A DNA stretch of 64,000 nucleotides, taken from positions 159,003,718-159,067,717 of the forward strand of contig NC_079134.1 of NCBI RefSeq assembly GCF_945859705.1, read 5' to 3'. Position numbers and translations under genes: made by a program. This stretch comes from Episyrphus balteatus (taxonomy: Eukaryota; Arthropoda; Insecta; Diptera; Syrphidae). Position 1 is the first letter of the stretch. Every line of letters begins with the position of its first letter. Positions 46,238 through 59,709 of the stretch are shown one piece after another. A model generated the notes under the pieces. The model did not search any database and had not been told where the DNA came from. It was given only the letters and a program-made list of their open reading frames with translations.

Positions 46238-46431
46238 ATCTCTCATATTGTACGTTATCACTAAACTATTTACAAAACTGTCATAAAATTCCGGATAGAG
46301 ATCAAGGACATCGAGCATATCCTCCCGATGGATTTTATGTAAATCACAATAAGTAAGCGCTCGTACATTACTATTTGATTTTCCAATTGTTGAGTATATA
46401 CATGGATTTTCACCAAAAATATCGTCTTTTC
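46238..46431 (-). CDS. sei: sei exon: second half of the cyclic-nucleotide-binding homology domain
   Basis: Acceptor AATATAG and donor GTGAGT bound 194 nt. The product, GKDDIFGENPCIYSTIGKSN then NVRALTYCDLHKIHREDMLD and VLDLYPEFYDSFVNSLVITY, follows the ERG-type CNBH domain closely, including the C-helix leading into NMRD. ERG-type residues (YCDLHKIHR, YPEF) separate it from EAG and ELK relatives. In this family the domain does not bind cyclic nucleotides in the usual way; it interacts with the N-terminal PAS (eag) domain to set gating. Confidence 0.96.
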
Positions 46432-46539
46432 CTATATTATAAGAATTTAAATATAAAAAAAATTATATATAAAATTAAATTTATTATAGAATTAATTATT
46501 TTATTAAAAAAAAAAAAAACTAAACAAATTAAAACTTAC
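46432..46539 (-). other. sei: sei intron (108 bp)
   Basis: Short intron with donor GTAAGT; splits a Gly codon within the CNBH domain. Confidence 0.9.
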
Positions 46540-46682
46540 CTAAAATAACCATAACTACATCGTCTCGAAGGATTTCTATAGATCCACGTGCTATAAAATA
46601 CAATGATGTTAGGACATCGCCCTTATGAACTAGTGTATCGCCGGGAGGTGCGTGCGTTGTTTTGAACTTAAGTGACAAAGCT
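46540..46682 (-). CDS. sei: sei exon: first half of the CNBH domain
   Basis: Acceptor CTTTCAG and donor GTAAGT bound 143 nt encoding ALSLKFKTTHAPPGDTLVHK, then GDVLTSLYFIARGSIEILRD and DVVMVIL. The KFKTTHAPPGDTLVH block is diagnostic of ERG channels. This part forms the start of the beta-roll. Phase joins Arg across the upstream 13.7-kb intron. Confidence 0.96.
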
Positions 46683-48442
46683 CTGAAAGATTACACACAA
46701 TTTTGTTTTTTTTTTCGATGTTTTTTTTTGGTAAAATAATTTCTTTTCTTTTTTTTTTTAATTTTGCTGAAAAGATGTTAATTTGTTTGGGGAATTTGTT
46801 GTGGATTGAGGAATTTCGGATTTTGAATACAATAAAGTTTACCATAATAACCACAAGCTTGCTTGTGTATTACACAACACAGATGAGAAAAGGACGACGA
46901 CGATTTCGGTATATTCTTGACCAGAGACAAATTTTTATCCTTTTCTGCACATTTTCTCCTCCATATCTTCCCTTGTTTCAGATTTTAATTTAGATTTTTT
47001 TTGTTTTTTTATTTTTACTTTTGATTTTAAATTAAGTTAATTGTGTGTGGAGAGAATTTGTGGAACAAGTAGACAGATCGATAAAATTGAAAATACACAG
47101 CACCAGAGAAGAATAGTTTTATTTTTGTTCTACATTTTTTTTGTTATAGATAGTTTTGGGTTTGTTTTGAGAGAATGTGCATGTGTTCAATTATGTTCGA
47201 CGAATAATACAAAATTCAATTTAGATTGTGTCAATAACATTTTCACAAGGAAGGACATTGACTAAACAAAAAGGTTGCCATTGAGGAAATTTTTTGTGTT
47301 TTTTTTTTGTAGAGATTGCTATTAATTTGCAATGAGATGCAGTCTGAGATTTTGGAATTGTCTTGGGTGATATTGTGCACTGTGGTATGTGAAGAAGGAA
47401 GCAATGTTTGATGTGGGACAAGAAATAATTTCACATACAATTTACAATCAACAAGTTAAATCTATGAAGTGAATTAGAAAGGACTCCGCTCACATATAAA
47501 ATTAATTCTGCTCACTATATTTCTGTTGGTATGCCATGTAAAAACGTATCACCTTAGCCTACCAAAAAATACGTCAAACAAACTTAAACCATCGAGTATT
47601 TTTCTTCTTCGATAACTATTATTTTAAATTATCAAGGATAACATTTTTACAGACGAGAAATAGATTTAAGAGATCTGTTTCTCATCACAAAAATATTCTC
47701 CCCTTTAGTTTATGAAAGAAAGTTCACTGCATCACTGCAATTGAAACAGTAAATATTAACTTATTGACGAGAAAATTTAGAGAAATTTGGGATTTACTTT
47801 TTTTTTAAGTTGAATTACTAAGGCTGACAAATTAACTGCTCCACTTTCGAAGAACTACGATTTTCGATTTGATGCTATGAAACGTTTTAAAATATCCAAA
47901 ATTTGCATCATTAAAAAATTTACCTGCGATAAATAACATTATAACTTTATGAAATATAAATTTCCAATCCACACGTTTTATTTACAAACGGATAAATTGA
48001 AATATAGTATTTGAAAGCGTTGCTCTTGTGTATAGATTTTTGACAAGTTACTTAAACTTAAACAGTTAGTAATAAGGAAAAGGGTCATAGCAATCCTTGG
48101 GAAAATATTCGAACTTAAAACTCTAATAGAAACACTATAAACTAACGTAAAGGTTATGGTGTTTTATTAGCTAAAAAATGCATTGTGTAATAAATTCCAA
48201 AAATTGTTACGATTTTCAAAATGAATTACGAGCATTTTTGGTTTCCTTACAACTGAAATGGCTCTACGAATTTAATACCTACATAAAATGAAATCCCACT
48301 TGTAAATAAATTAAACTTCATCAAATTTTTCGATTATAAAGTTGAAAGTGAGATTAGTTATGACCTATTTCATAAAAAGTCCTTATTTTTTCAAGTTTAT
48401 GGATTTGAAACGGTGAAATATGTTAAGATTGGGAAACCGACG

Positions 48443-49048
48443 AAGTTATGAATACCAGAGTTATGCGCGACAGAGTTACGAAAAACCAAAGTTACGAAAA
48501 CCAGAGTTATGAAAACCGAAGCTATGAAACCATGTTTTTGGGTTGGCAACCATTTGTGATGAACGATATACGGGAGGAACGTACCAAAAAGCTAGAGCGT
48601 ATAGGTTGAATCAAGGCAAGAAAAAAATTGTATGGGACGGGGGTGTCCATTCCCCTTCGTTTAGTCGGGAGGGGGAATTTTCTAAAAAAAATGACTTAAT
48701 TTGGAAAAAAAATTTTTTAAAATCAAAATTAAGTCATTTTTTTAGAAAATCCCCCCTCCCGGCTAAACAGAGGGGAATTGACACAACTGTCCCATACAAT
48801 TTTTTTTTTGCCTATACGCTCTAGCGTTTTGGTCCTCCCGTATATCGTTCATCTCAATGGTTGCCAACCCAAAAACATCGTTTCATAGCTTTGGTGTTCA
48901 TAACTCTGGTTTTTCGTAACTTCGGTTATTTGTAACTTCGGTCTTTCATAACTTCGGTCTTTCATAACTTCGGTCTTTCATAACTTTGGTTTTGCGTAAC
49001 TTTGAAGTGCGTAACTTTGTCGCGCATAACTCTGGTATTCATAACTCC
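48443..49048. mobile_element. Foldback element with tandem-repeat arms, 606 bp
   Basis: Two arms pair almost perfectly around a centre near 48715: for example GATATACGGGAGGA near 48564 with TCCTCCCGTATATC near 48833, and AAAATGACTTAATTT near 48689 with AAATTAAGTCATTTT near 48724. The outer part of each arm is a tandem array of a unit of about 16 bp (TTCATAACTTCGGTCT on the right, its complement on the left). The right array (about 48897-49048) is longer than the left (48443-48535), so copy number has drifted. This architecture matches classical Foldback (FB) elements. There is no open frame of note. Confidence 0.85.
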
Positions 49049-52000
49049 GTTACCATTTCGTTAAGATTATCGCTTGGTAAAATTTGTTCTGGTGCATTAT
49101 TAAGCTTATAAGCGAGAAAAACGACGCTGACACGAATTCGTCGTTCAATTCTTAATACTGCGAAAATCATTTAACTAAAAATAATTAAAAAATAGTTAAA
49201 TGTTCTTGATAAAACTCTTTACTTTCATATTATTTGTATTAATCATAAAATAAAAGTGGAGTAGGAAAAGGGTTTTTAATAGAGAAAAGGGCTTCATTTA
49301 TTTAAGTCTACCACATAGATAAACTAAAATACGGTGCCATTGATAACTGACTTAAAATTTTTCTTGATTATGGATGGTTCTATACAACAACATAAGAAAA
49401 ACAGAAAAAAAATAATTAAACTTTAAAACTACAGTTTTAAGAATTCACTTCACCAAAGTTCAATAATCCATTATCCCTGAGTTCGTATGTACTATACTAA
49501 TGAAGATCGGAAAACCAAAATTAAGTACATATATTTTCCGCTAAATATATTCTGCTATTTTTGCTTGAAATCAATTTTTCAAAGCGAACTATTGACTTTT
49601 TTTTACGAAAGTTTATTAAAAACATTACTTAAACGTAAAGTCAATACTAAAAGCCACATTTTTCAAAATCCCTCTATCGTTTGAATATTCTGACGATATT
49701 GACATAATTGGAAGAACACATCATGATGATATTATTGAGGGTTTCGTCAGCATCGATGTATAATACTGCAATGATTTTGAAATCATTTTTGAACTCATTT
49801 TTGTAGGAGAAATCAAATAACGTAATAATTTTGGATCTGAAATTTTGTAAATTTAAAAACTAGTTACATTTGGTACATAACGTGCCGTTTTCACCAATTT
49901 AACTAAAGGTACTTTTTCGTTACTGACAATATACACTGTTAAAAGTCCTGGCGTTAAATTTAGTGTTTTTTATTTCGAAAAAAACACAACGTTTCTTTAA
50001 ATTAGTACAATTTCACAATTTTTGTATTAAATTGTTTTATCAGAAAGAGGTTTACCAAATACTTAAATTTTTTAGACAAAAATATTTTTATAGGCACTAT
50101 ATTTCGGGTCATGGTAACCCTGAATTTCTTTATTATTTCTTTTTTAAAATGGCTTCTGCTGTCCTTTAGTTTCTTAATTTGATTTAAATTTAATATTCTT
50201 TTATTAAAAAAAACATTTAATTAAACTGTTAACCAAGATAAAGTTTAAATTTAGGTGCCTAGGAATTAGTTTTTAATTCAAATTTCTTATATTTTAACAA
50301 CTTAACAGAAATTATATAGTTACCTAATAAATTTTTAAACTCAATTGTAGCTTTTTTTCTGGAAAACTCAATGATTAAATAAGTAAAAAAAAAACAATAT
50401 AAAATCAGTTTCCAGTGAAATAACCATACGGCTTATTAAAATACTGTGTTTCTATTAATTTTTGAGTTGAAAAAATCTGCCAGTGTAGTTTAAAAGAGCA
50501 AATGAAATATTATGTCATGACATTTATACCAAATCAATTCATTTATTGATTTATTTATATATGAAAAATGGTTTTTAATAATTCAATTTGGTTAAATGTA
50601 ATGACATTTTTCTTGTTATCGAAAAAATGAATATTCGTTTGAGTGTTTGTCTCTTATAATGATCAAAATGATATCAAAAGAGATATAAACATTATAGTAT
50701 TCCTGCATTCTCTGTAATAAAATTATAAGAAAACAAAAAAAAACATTGCGACATGACATTTTTCTCCAGGCACTGAAAAAAAAAAAACAATATGCATCTC
50801 ATTGCAATGCGATTGCATCAAAGCAAATCAAAAATTCCTCCGAGCTATAAATTGATTAAAATACACAAAATATTATATTTTTTCATCTCATTTTTTTATT
50901 TTCAAAAATGCGAAAATGTGAAAACTCAAAGACAACCTACAATATGAATATTTTATTCACTAATATAATCAATAAATTTTGTTCTCAATCTCATTATTTT
51001 TTTTTTTCGAAAAAAAAAAAATTTATGATTGACTCTTCAATTTTATTTTTCAACCAAAATGAATTAAACCAAAATTCTGCAAGGAAGCAAAACGATTGTT
51101 CTTTGCCATTTTTAAGTAATTCATGCGAAAAATAATAATTATTATTATGAATGTTGATTAAGAGAGGGAGAGCGATTTTGGTTGGTATATAAATGTTTTT
51201 GAGTTCAGATATTTACAAGAAGTCGAAAAGCTACTATACTCTTATGAGTGAGTCCTGATGACTGAAACAAACGACTTAATTTTATATTTATTTTTTTTTT
51301 TTCAAAATTACTGAACATATTATACACGAGTTGGAAGATACATAATACATTTTTATATGATGACTTATTGATTAGTAAATCATTCTTCACGCAAATGGGT
51401 GTGTGTGGTATATCTGTGATTGTTTTTTTTTTTTTTTTTAAGGAGAGTGTGTGAAAGCAATAAAATCCTTGCGCTGCATTATTATGCACTTCAACACAAC
51501 ACAACACAACCTATAGCTAGAGAAAAAAAAAGCAAAAAGATAAAGATTATAGTTTTTTAAGTTAATTAGAAATATACAAATGTTAGAGTTAATATTTTTA
51601 TTTTTTTTTAAATTTATGAATTTTTAAATAAAAAAAAATAGCGCTTAAATGTCTGTTCTCACATATAAACATAAATTATAAATTTTTTTAGGTGACATGA
51701 TAAAAAATAATAAATAATGCACATTTAACACAAAACTTATGTTAGTTTTAAAATTAAAAAATAAAATAATAAAAATAATAATTTTTAAAAATTTATTTTT
51801 AACACTAGGCATATAGATCCATTCTTAAGTTGCAATTAATATTACTCAAAACCTATATAGGGGATATTTTTAAAGTTGAACATTTTTATAAAAAATATTG
51901 CCATAGAACAGAAAGTATATTAAAGCTTTACTTAAGAATGGATAAATAGCCTATCATCAAGTCTACCAGATGAAAACCAAAATACAACAAGACAACGGTA

Positions 52001-53214
52001 CAAAGAATATTGAAACAACAGATTTTGTTTTTTTGATTTGTGTTTTTTTTTTTTTTTTTGGAAAGTATTTACAATTTAATTATAATTATTATGTTTTTTT
52101 TTTTGTCCAAATATTATGTTGTTTTATTCAAAATCATCTATTCTATTATATTTTATTTTTTGTATTATTTTTTTTTTAATGCTGAAACAAGATAAGCATA
52201 TAAGAGAGGCTGGCGCAGATTATTTTTTTATTTTTTTTATTTTATTATATTGCTGAGCGTATTATTTTTGACGAATTTTGTTATTATTTACACAGATTGA
52301 TGGATTTTGTGTCAATTGTTATATAGCAGAGCTTTTAACTATAGTTTATTATATATATTTATATATAAGTTGACGAGCATTCATGATGACTTATATGGAT
52401 CCTTTTTACATATTTTTTGTTTTTAATTTCTAATTTTACAATGCACAGTAAATGGATGTGTGAGCATTTGTTTAAGCTTTATACACAATGGCAGGTAGTT
52501 TTGATATTTGTTCTTCGTTTTCTTCCTTTATAAATCAGATAAAGCACTCATCCAAAATGTAAAAAAGAGTATTTAATATATTGATTCCAATTTATCAATA
52601 AAAGACAAACATGGATTTTGGATTGTGATATTATTGTTAAAAAAAGAATAAAAATTTTAAAACTGTGGCTACGTTCACGATTTTATAAGGCGGTTTTAAA
52701 CTGTCCCAAATCTGACTGAAAAAGACTTATGAACTTCAGTCATATTATCCACTTTTTAGAAATTTGGAACTTACTTCGGAGTTACACTAAAAATCGCATG
52801 ACTTTATTTCCATTTCATTCGACAATTATTCTATTTTTATGAAAAAAAAAAGAATGCCATCCTAGGGCATTCATGATTTAACCGACCGTTGGGTTAAATC
52901 AGAACATTCGCTTCCTAATTCACGAGGTCTTACAGGTAAATTTATAATTTTGTTTTCAGGCACATTCCATATTTATTTGTTCATTAAAAAAAGAAGTGAA
53001 TGTGCGTTGAACAGAAAATATAAATTATAACCTTAATTTTGGTACGCAGATCGAGATAAATTATAGAACATTTCGAATTTTAATTGTTCAAAACAAACTT
53101 ATAATAAAGCTCACATACAAACTATCGAGAAAATTAAGCCGACCTAAAATTTACCTGAGCATCTTATGGGACCTAAAATTTAGCTCGGATCTGTGTACCA
53201 GGCCTTAAGCTCAA

Positions 53215-53300
53215 AATTATCAAAAATGTCGAGGGCCGCAAAATTACTCGTTGTGGGCCTCATGCGGCCCGCGGGCCGCAAGTTTGATATGCATTTTGTA
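53215..53300. repeat. GC-rich palindromic island, possibly a transposon end
   Basis: The perfect 16-bp palindrome GCGGCCCGCGGGCCGC (53264-53279) lies in a short GC-rich block with GAGGGCCGCAAAATTACTCG before it and AAGTTTGAT after it. Surrounding DNA is very AT-rich. GGCCCGCGGGCCGC followed by AGTTTGA recalls the ends of some hAT-type DNA transposons, but no second end was found. Confidence 0.4.
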
Positions 53301-53935
53301 CATGTGTACATGTACATATCTTTGGTTGGAACATGGACGTTTTTCAGTTTGAAAAATGTCTCAGATTTATGTTATTATATTTACGCATACGTAATATAGA
53401 TGATGTAGCGGAAAATTGGTAAAAACTGCTCGATGGTGTTGCTCAAGAAAGGCCAATCTGCAGTGCATTGATATAAGAGATTTACACTTTTTGGCACCTC
53501 CATTGATATGTTTAACAAAATTTTTTAAAGCTTTAAATAAATTAACTATCCTGAGTTTTAAAATTATACAAAAATCTTAGTATAAATATGATTTAACATG
53601 TCCACTGTGGCGTATACGTACTTTTTTATTTTTTTTATATTTAAATCAATCGTCGCTGGGCAAACATTGTAATCGTGCAAACGCAAAATTCAGTGAAACT
53701 CGAATACAATCGATAAAATAAAAATTTTTTTTAGTTGCTAAAAAAAACATTTTTTAAAGAGTTTTTCTGAATATGAGGGCTATCAGTTTCTAAATCGAGT
53801 GGCACTTGGAAATTGACCGATATTGAAAACTTTAGTAACACTTCTCATATCAAGAATTAAGAATTACCGTCTCTTAACTTAAGTGTTTGCTATGAAACTA
53901 GGCCTTAGGTTGCTTAACAAATAAATGACATTTAA

Positions 53936-54179
53936 CCCTCTGTAGACACACCTATTTTTTTGCGAATTTGGTTTATACTTTTTCATGGCGCTAGAACTTT
54001 TTTCGGTTTCACTATTTTATGGAGAATCATATATGAAATTGATGTAGAATTTTCCGAGGAATTCGAATACTGTATTCACAATTCCAAAAAAAAAGTATTT
54101 TCACCTTTATAAAGACACTTTTCTGTGACCACTTTTCATTTTTGTCCTGCCAAATTCGCACTCGTGTGCCGAAAGAGGG
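53936..54179. mobile_element. piggyBac-like MITE, 244 bp
   Basis: The ends CCCTCTGTAGACACAC and, on the other strand, CCCTCTTTCGGCACAC are a good inverted repeat. TTAA flanks both sides (53932-53935, 54180-54183). CCC-starting termini with TTAA duplications are the hallmark of piggyBac elements. No coding frame, so it depends on a transposase elsewhere. Confidence 0.8.
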
Positions 54180-55149
54180 TTAATAATTAAGGGAAAAGAA
54201 TTATGCTTTAATATTCGATAAATTAGATACAAGATTGAAATTATTTTAGGAAAATATAAGAATTTGAGACTGAACCTACCATCAAACTCGAACTTTAGAC
54301 GAGATGTAAATTTGACTCCGTACTATTTCTCAAAGGTTAAGGTCTCAAATATATCTGGGTAAAATATGCACAGTTTTACCATCCCCAAACTTATATATGT
54401 TGCATGTTAACGGACTTTTTAGGATTTAACTTTTTTTAAATTATGAATATGACGAATTTATGATTTTTCTTATACTTCACTTATGAACGTTTTATACCAA
54501 AATTTTAAACTTAAAAGCGTGTTTTCCACAGCTCACTTTTCAAAGCCGTAGCTTCAAAACTAATGCACTGATTCTTTTTAAACTTTAAACACTTTTTCTA
54601 TACAATACGTTGGAAAGTTTTTTCAAATTTGTTAGTAATTTTTATTTTACAATAACAACGAGTGGTTTTGGTTTTTCTCTTAAAAATTCCAAAAAAACCC
54701 ACCCAGTGTTAGATATGTACCTTGTCAAATGAATGAATTTTGATTTCTGATTGTCCAGAAACATGTTGTGAGGTATTTTTTTTTGTACTTTTTTAAATAA
54801 AATATTTAAAAGTTTTAACTTTTTTTTTATTTGTAATAAAAGTTGGGAACGGATGAAAATATAGCATATGTTTGTGATTATTGCGATTCCATATTTTAAG
54901 ATAGAAATCGGTTTTATTGTCAACAGAAGTTGACAGTTGACAGTTTTTGTCAGATGTTTTTTCAAAACGTAATATCTTTTGTTCAGTTTTTTAAATTTTT
55001 TTTTATGCAATTTCCTACAAAAAAACAATAAAATCATTGGATAAACACTTTATTTTGCTTAAAAGATGTTTTTTATTGGTTTTTAAGAAGATTTTACTCA
55101 TAAAAAAAATTCACGAAAACATGCCTTCTTTGGTGTTAACCTTAATTAA

Positions 55150-55760
55150 ACTGTGTTACAGAAATCAGATTTTAAAATATACGCGGGCGGAGACTTATCA
55201 CATTTTGTAGAGCTAGTCGCTCTGATTACGAAACGGTATTTAAAAAGTCCCTAACACCCCCAAAATCTGGAGTTAGGGGCAAAAAACGGTTTTTTGGACC
55301 TTCACCCATTGAACAAAAATCTAGCTTCGTCAAATTTTTACCCATTTTTTATTTTTTTATAGTTTCTGATAGAAGGTCATTATACCTCTTCAAAAATGTA
55401 TAAAACATGTGATTCAGTTAACCACCTAGAATTTATAAGCTGTCAAAGTTCAAAAATTCCAAAATTCTGTTTTTGTCATTTTCCCAAATTCGACATCAAT
55501 TTAAAGTATATGTTTTCAAAACAACATGCTGTTTTGAAAATATATTCTTAAATAATATTTATTTCCAAATAAAACAAGGTATTTTTTTATGAAAATCAGT
55601 TCAAAATTTTACGATTTCAACCCTGGCACAGAAATTCGAACGTTTGGGCATCGAACAAAAATGTTTTTTTGGCACGTAGTTCGATAACTAGGAGCCAGGA
55701 TTTGATAACGGTTTTTTGTAGAGGAGTTCAATACAATAATTTTTTACTATGGGAGGGGGG
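55150..55760 (+). repeat. Diverged left-arm copy of the 12-14 kb foldback family
   Basis: From ACTGTGTTACA through ATACGCGGGCGGAGAC to GTAGAGGAGTTCAATAC this follows the left arm of 12209-14229 in the same orientation with many substitutions and small gaps, then loses similarity near 55760. It is clearly older than the copy at 12-14 kb. Confidence 0.75.
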
Positions 55761-57839
55761 TATAACTTGATATATAATTTTAATATAAGCCAAAAATAAA
55801 ATTTCGAAAAAAATAATTTTTGGATTTTTAAAAAAATTTTGAATTTTTTTTCAAAAATCAAATTTTCGAAAACGGGACATTGAAATTGTTTTGAAATTTT
55901 GTTTTTAGGTGTTCATTAGTGATTTATACAAAATTGCATACCAATTTTATTTTAAAACTTTTTTTCCAAAAATTTATTTATAAAAAATTAGTTTTTTAAA
56001 AAAACGGCTCTAACGAGGGCAATTTGATTTCAGATTTTGTTTTATTTTTTTAATAAACTAATTTTATATTTTTTCTCAATTTATTTTTGTTTTGTTTTTA
56101 TATACCTACATTTTCCAAATTGCTATATAAAAAGTCTTAAAAATTTAATCAACTCGAACTCTAAGAGAAAGTTCGTGCGACCCAGTCGTGCATTTTATTT
56201 TTTTTTTTTTTTTCATTTTACTGTGTTTAACAAAATGTTTTATCAATCAATCTGGAAAAGATGAACCTTCAACTGTATTTTGAAAGAACATTAGATAAAT
56301 GGTGGTAGAGTGGTTTTAACAAACAAATTTAAACAAAATGTACATCATTTGATATCCAGACGAGATTTGTATTGAGTGAGTTCACTCACGTAAAAATTCT
56401 GCATACGAGAACAATATTCGAACAACTTTCCGATACTATTGGATATGAATCAGGTTCACCTCATAGTGGCTAGTAAAGTATAATGATTGATGAATATGGA
56501 AAGTATATTCATCCAGAATGAATACACCACCAGAACATCTCTATATTCGAAAAATAGTTCAGTTTTCTTCTCTGGTTATCTTAAAATTAAAAATGTATTT
56601 GAAAACCAACCTTTTGTTAATTTTCCATTTTATACATCCATGCTTTTGACATGAGTGTGAGTACTATATTATGCAAGTATTTTAGCTGAATGATTTTTCG
56701 ATCGATACACTTGTGTGTGGCCAAGGTTAATAAATCAGGTTCATTTATGCACACAAAGTTCAAAACCTACTTTTACTCTTTCAATAGAAATAATAAAAAA
56801 AAAACTTCAACTGCAAAAAAGTTCCTTTTAAAAGGTTTTTTTTTTCGAAAAGTCGTTTCTGGAACATTTTAAACATTGGTCCATTGAATACATTTAAAAT
56901 CGTGTTCAATATCGTGTCGTCTGTTGTTTTTACAAAACTGAAAGTTAGATTGTTTCGTGATTTTGTAAAGTGAAAATGTAAACGATTTGAAATTGAAAGG
57001 AAAAAAAAAAGACAAGAATAGTTAATAGAAAAGATTAATATGACAATTCAACCACAATTTTGAATCTTTTTAGAAAAATAAGCAAAAACTAAACGCAGGC
57101 AACATTAACGGGTTTTCACGGTTGTAGATTAAAGATTAGAAAGATTTGAATTGGCTTTTCTTGAGGTGATGTGATTCTCATTCCCATTTCTCAAAGTAAG
57201 GAATTGGACATTACAACATATAATAATGAACCATTTCTTCATAAATAATAAAAAACATCAACAAAAATTAATTCTCCACAAGAAGTACCTTATATAAAGA
57301 GGAAGTACCATCTGCATTAAGAATTTGAATTGAATTCGGGAAAACATTTACAAAAAAGCATATTTAAAAACTAAACAATAATTTTATTTAAAGAGAAATT
57401 CTTAACGTTTGTAATTTTTTCATTCCGAGAATTGCAGTTTTAATAATTTTCGGAATTTAAGTGAATTTATTTTATATTCATTGACCGTGCCCAAAGCTCT
57501 TTTTGACAGTTAATACTTTACCATGAATATGAAATAGTAAAATATTCATACAAATATTTGACTTTGTAACAAACTGAGTTTTGAGAAACTGAAATCCATG
57601 GAAGCGTTTTGGTAGATTTTTGTATGTTTTCGCTCTTATTTATTTAACTATTCACTAAGTAAAGTTTTTTAATACATTTACGCTTAGTAGGTAGGTATAT
57701 TAATTTTTTTTCATTGTTTTATTATTAAAAGTATTCTAAATATTGTGCTTTCACGGGTGTGCCGTTAGAAAGTCTTTCTTTTGTGAAATGTGAACTGCCC
57801 AACCCTCTTACAAAGCCGAAAAATTAAATTCTGAAAGGA

Positions 57840-58262
57840 AAGTAGTTTGTCTATTTTTCAATTTTCTCAAAAACTATAGAAGACATAGAATCATACGGTT
57901 TTCACTATTTGGTAAAAGTTCAATAGGGTCAGTTAATTTTACCAGCACATTTTTTATTTAAATTCAAAACATTGAAAAATTTATCAGTGAATGTGTTTTT
58001 AAAATTTTGTTTTCTCAAAATTTTGACTTTAAAACCAAGTATTTCAAAAACCTTCATTTATTTATGATTAAGAGCCAGATAAACCCCAGTTAAGGCTTAT
58101 TTCTAGTTTCTACCAACAAAAGTTTTTTTTTTATATTGACATTTATTCTTCTGATAGTCGGGGCTAAGAGTGATATTCTAGCTTTTAAAAAAGTTAGTAT
58201 TTATAACTGTAAGTGTTGCCGTTGATTTTAAATAATTTTTTTTTATTTTTAGTCATTTTTGG
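57840..58262 (+). repeat. Diverged right-arm copy of the 12-14 kb foldback family
   Basis: CAATTTTCTCAAAAACTA followed by GAAGACATAGAA and, later, AAGTGTTGCCGTTG and AATAATTTTTTTT matches the inner right arm of 12209-14229 (about 13236-13560). With 55150-55760 it may be the two broken arms of one old element, or two independent fragments. Confidence 0.6.
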
Positions 58263-59442
58263 GAATTTTAAATTCAAGGCCTGGCAACTCCTGCATGCGG
58301 CAACATATTAAATGGCAACCCTAGCTTATTTCAAAAAGGAATAATAGAACTTTAATCTAATATTAGAATTTTCAAAAAAACAGATGGCTGCGATATTCAC
58401 CTGGCAACCCTAGGGTTGCGGCAAGCCGAGAACAGGCAACCCTGTTTTTTTTTGTAATCTTTGCATAATTTCCTTTAATATGATGTACATTTCATAAAAA
58501 AAAACATATCTACCTGCAAAATCGAGCGGTGGGATCTTAGACTATTAGTACATGGCTGACAAGGTAATGACGGTTCGAATTTCATTGACACTCAACGTAA
58601 AAGAATAGGTATGGCAATTCATTTTCCAATAGTCTCACCTGGGACCAATTTCGCAGTTTAAGTTTAGGATCGTTCAGGCTGTTCTAATATTTGTACAGGA
58701 AGTGTCACTTAGTTACAATATCGGACACTTGCCACTTTTTCGACTGTGCACCTTTACTTAGCTTCAACTTTTTGATAATTTCTTATATTTACTCGGTTTT
58801 TTTTAGGAACGCTTAAACCTGGTTCAACCTAGGTTAACATTTTAATTCACAGATTTTGAAAAATTAGACGGGCACATAAATCTTAAAACTAAACTAGGCC
58901 TAATATAGATACCTACCCCTAATTCCAAAAAAATTGTTTGCCCAACCACAGTTTAAATATTTGCACTCGCAAAATGCTCTTAATATTACATATAAGATTA
59001 AATGAATGAAGTTATAGACTAATGCAGTACCACAATTTGTATAGTATAGTGCTTATTTTTACAACATCTCTAAGATTAAAATTTAATTCTAATAAATGAT
59101 TTACTAATATTTTATACCTACTATTCAATCATTTTACAATTTACTATTTACATTATTTACAATTCTTTTATGAGATTTATAGATGCCACACAAAAATGAA
59201 TCATTGATTATGTGGCTTCTAAAATTTTCTTTTCATTGATTATATTATTATTAACGTCAGAGAGCAAAATCATTGCATAGTTTTTGGTTCTGACACTGTC
59301 CGCATTACAGATTTGAAAAATTATCATCGAACAGATCTAATTTTGACAACACTGCTGTCAATGAATTTGTTGAACGTATAAAAAGAAAATGACGTTGCGT
59401 TGGTTCGAACAGCTCTATTCCGGTTGAGGCATCAAGTGAATT

Positions 59443-59709
59443 TACCCTTCAAGCAAGAAAACCGAACTCAGAAAAGACACTCCGACCTCAAAACGCAAAA
59501 AACGAGGTTGCACTCACACATTTGCAACTTTTTGTGTATGAACACAAAGTCGAAGGAGAAATCGTGATGAAAATACAATCACAATCGGCTCCGCGGTGAT
59601 TCTAATTTACATACTAATTTGGGCCGCCGTGGGACCCCTTTCGTAGTTGAGGTCGGACTCACTTCGGAGCCGATTCGGACCTAGGTCGGACTCGTTTGCT
59701 TGAAGGGTA
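59443..59709. mobile_element. MITE, about 267 bp
   Basis: TACCCTTCAAGCAA / TTGCTTGAAGGGTA form a perfect 14-bp inverted repeat at the ends, the outer TA of which may be the target duplication. The interior is GC-richer than the flanks, with several CCGACCT/AGGTCGG copies in opposite orientation. No coding frame. Confidence 0.7.

Noticed and set aside
46238..46682. Assigning the channel to the ELK or EAG subfamily
   Set aside because: KFKTTHAPPGDTLVH, YCDLHKIHR and the C-linker IPNPLRQRLEEY are ERG-type; ELK and EAG differ at these places.
48443..49048. Regular short repeats that could suggest a CRISPR array
   Set aside because: The unit is about 16 bp with no spacers, arranged as inverted arrays around a palindrome in a eukaryotic intron.
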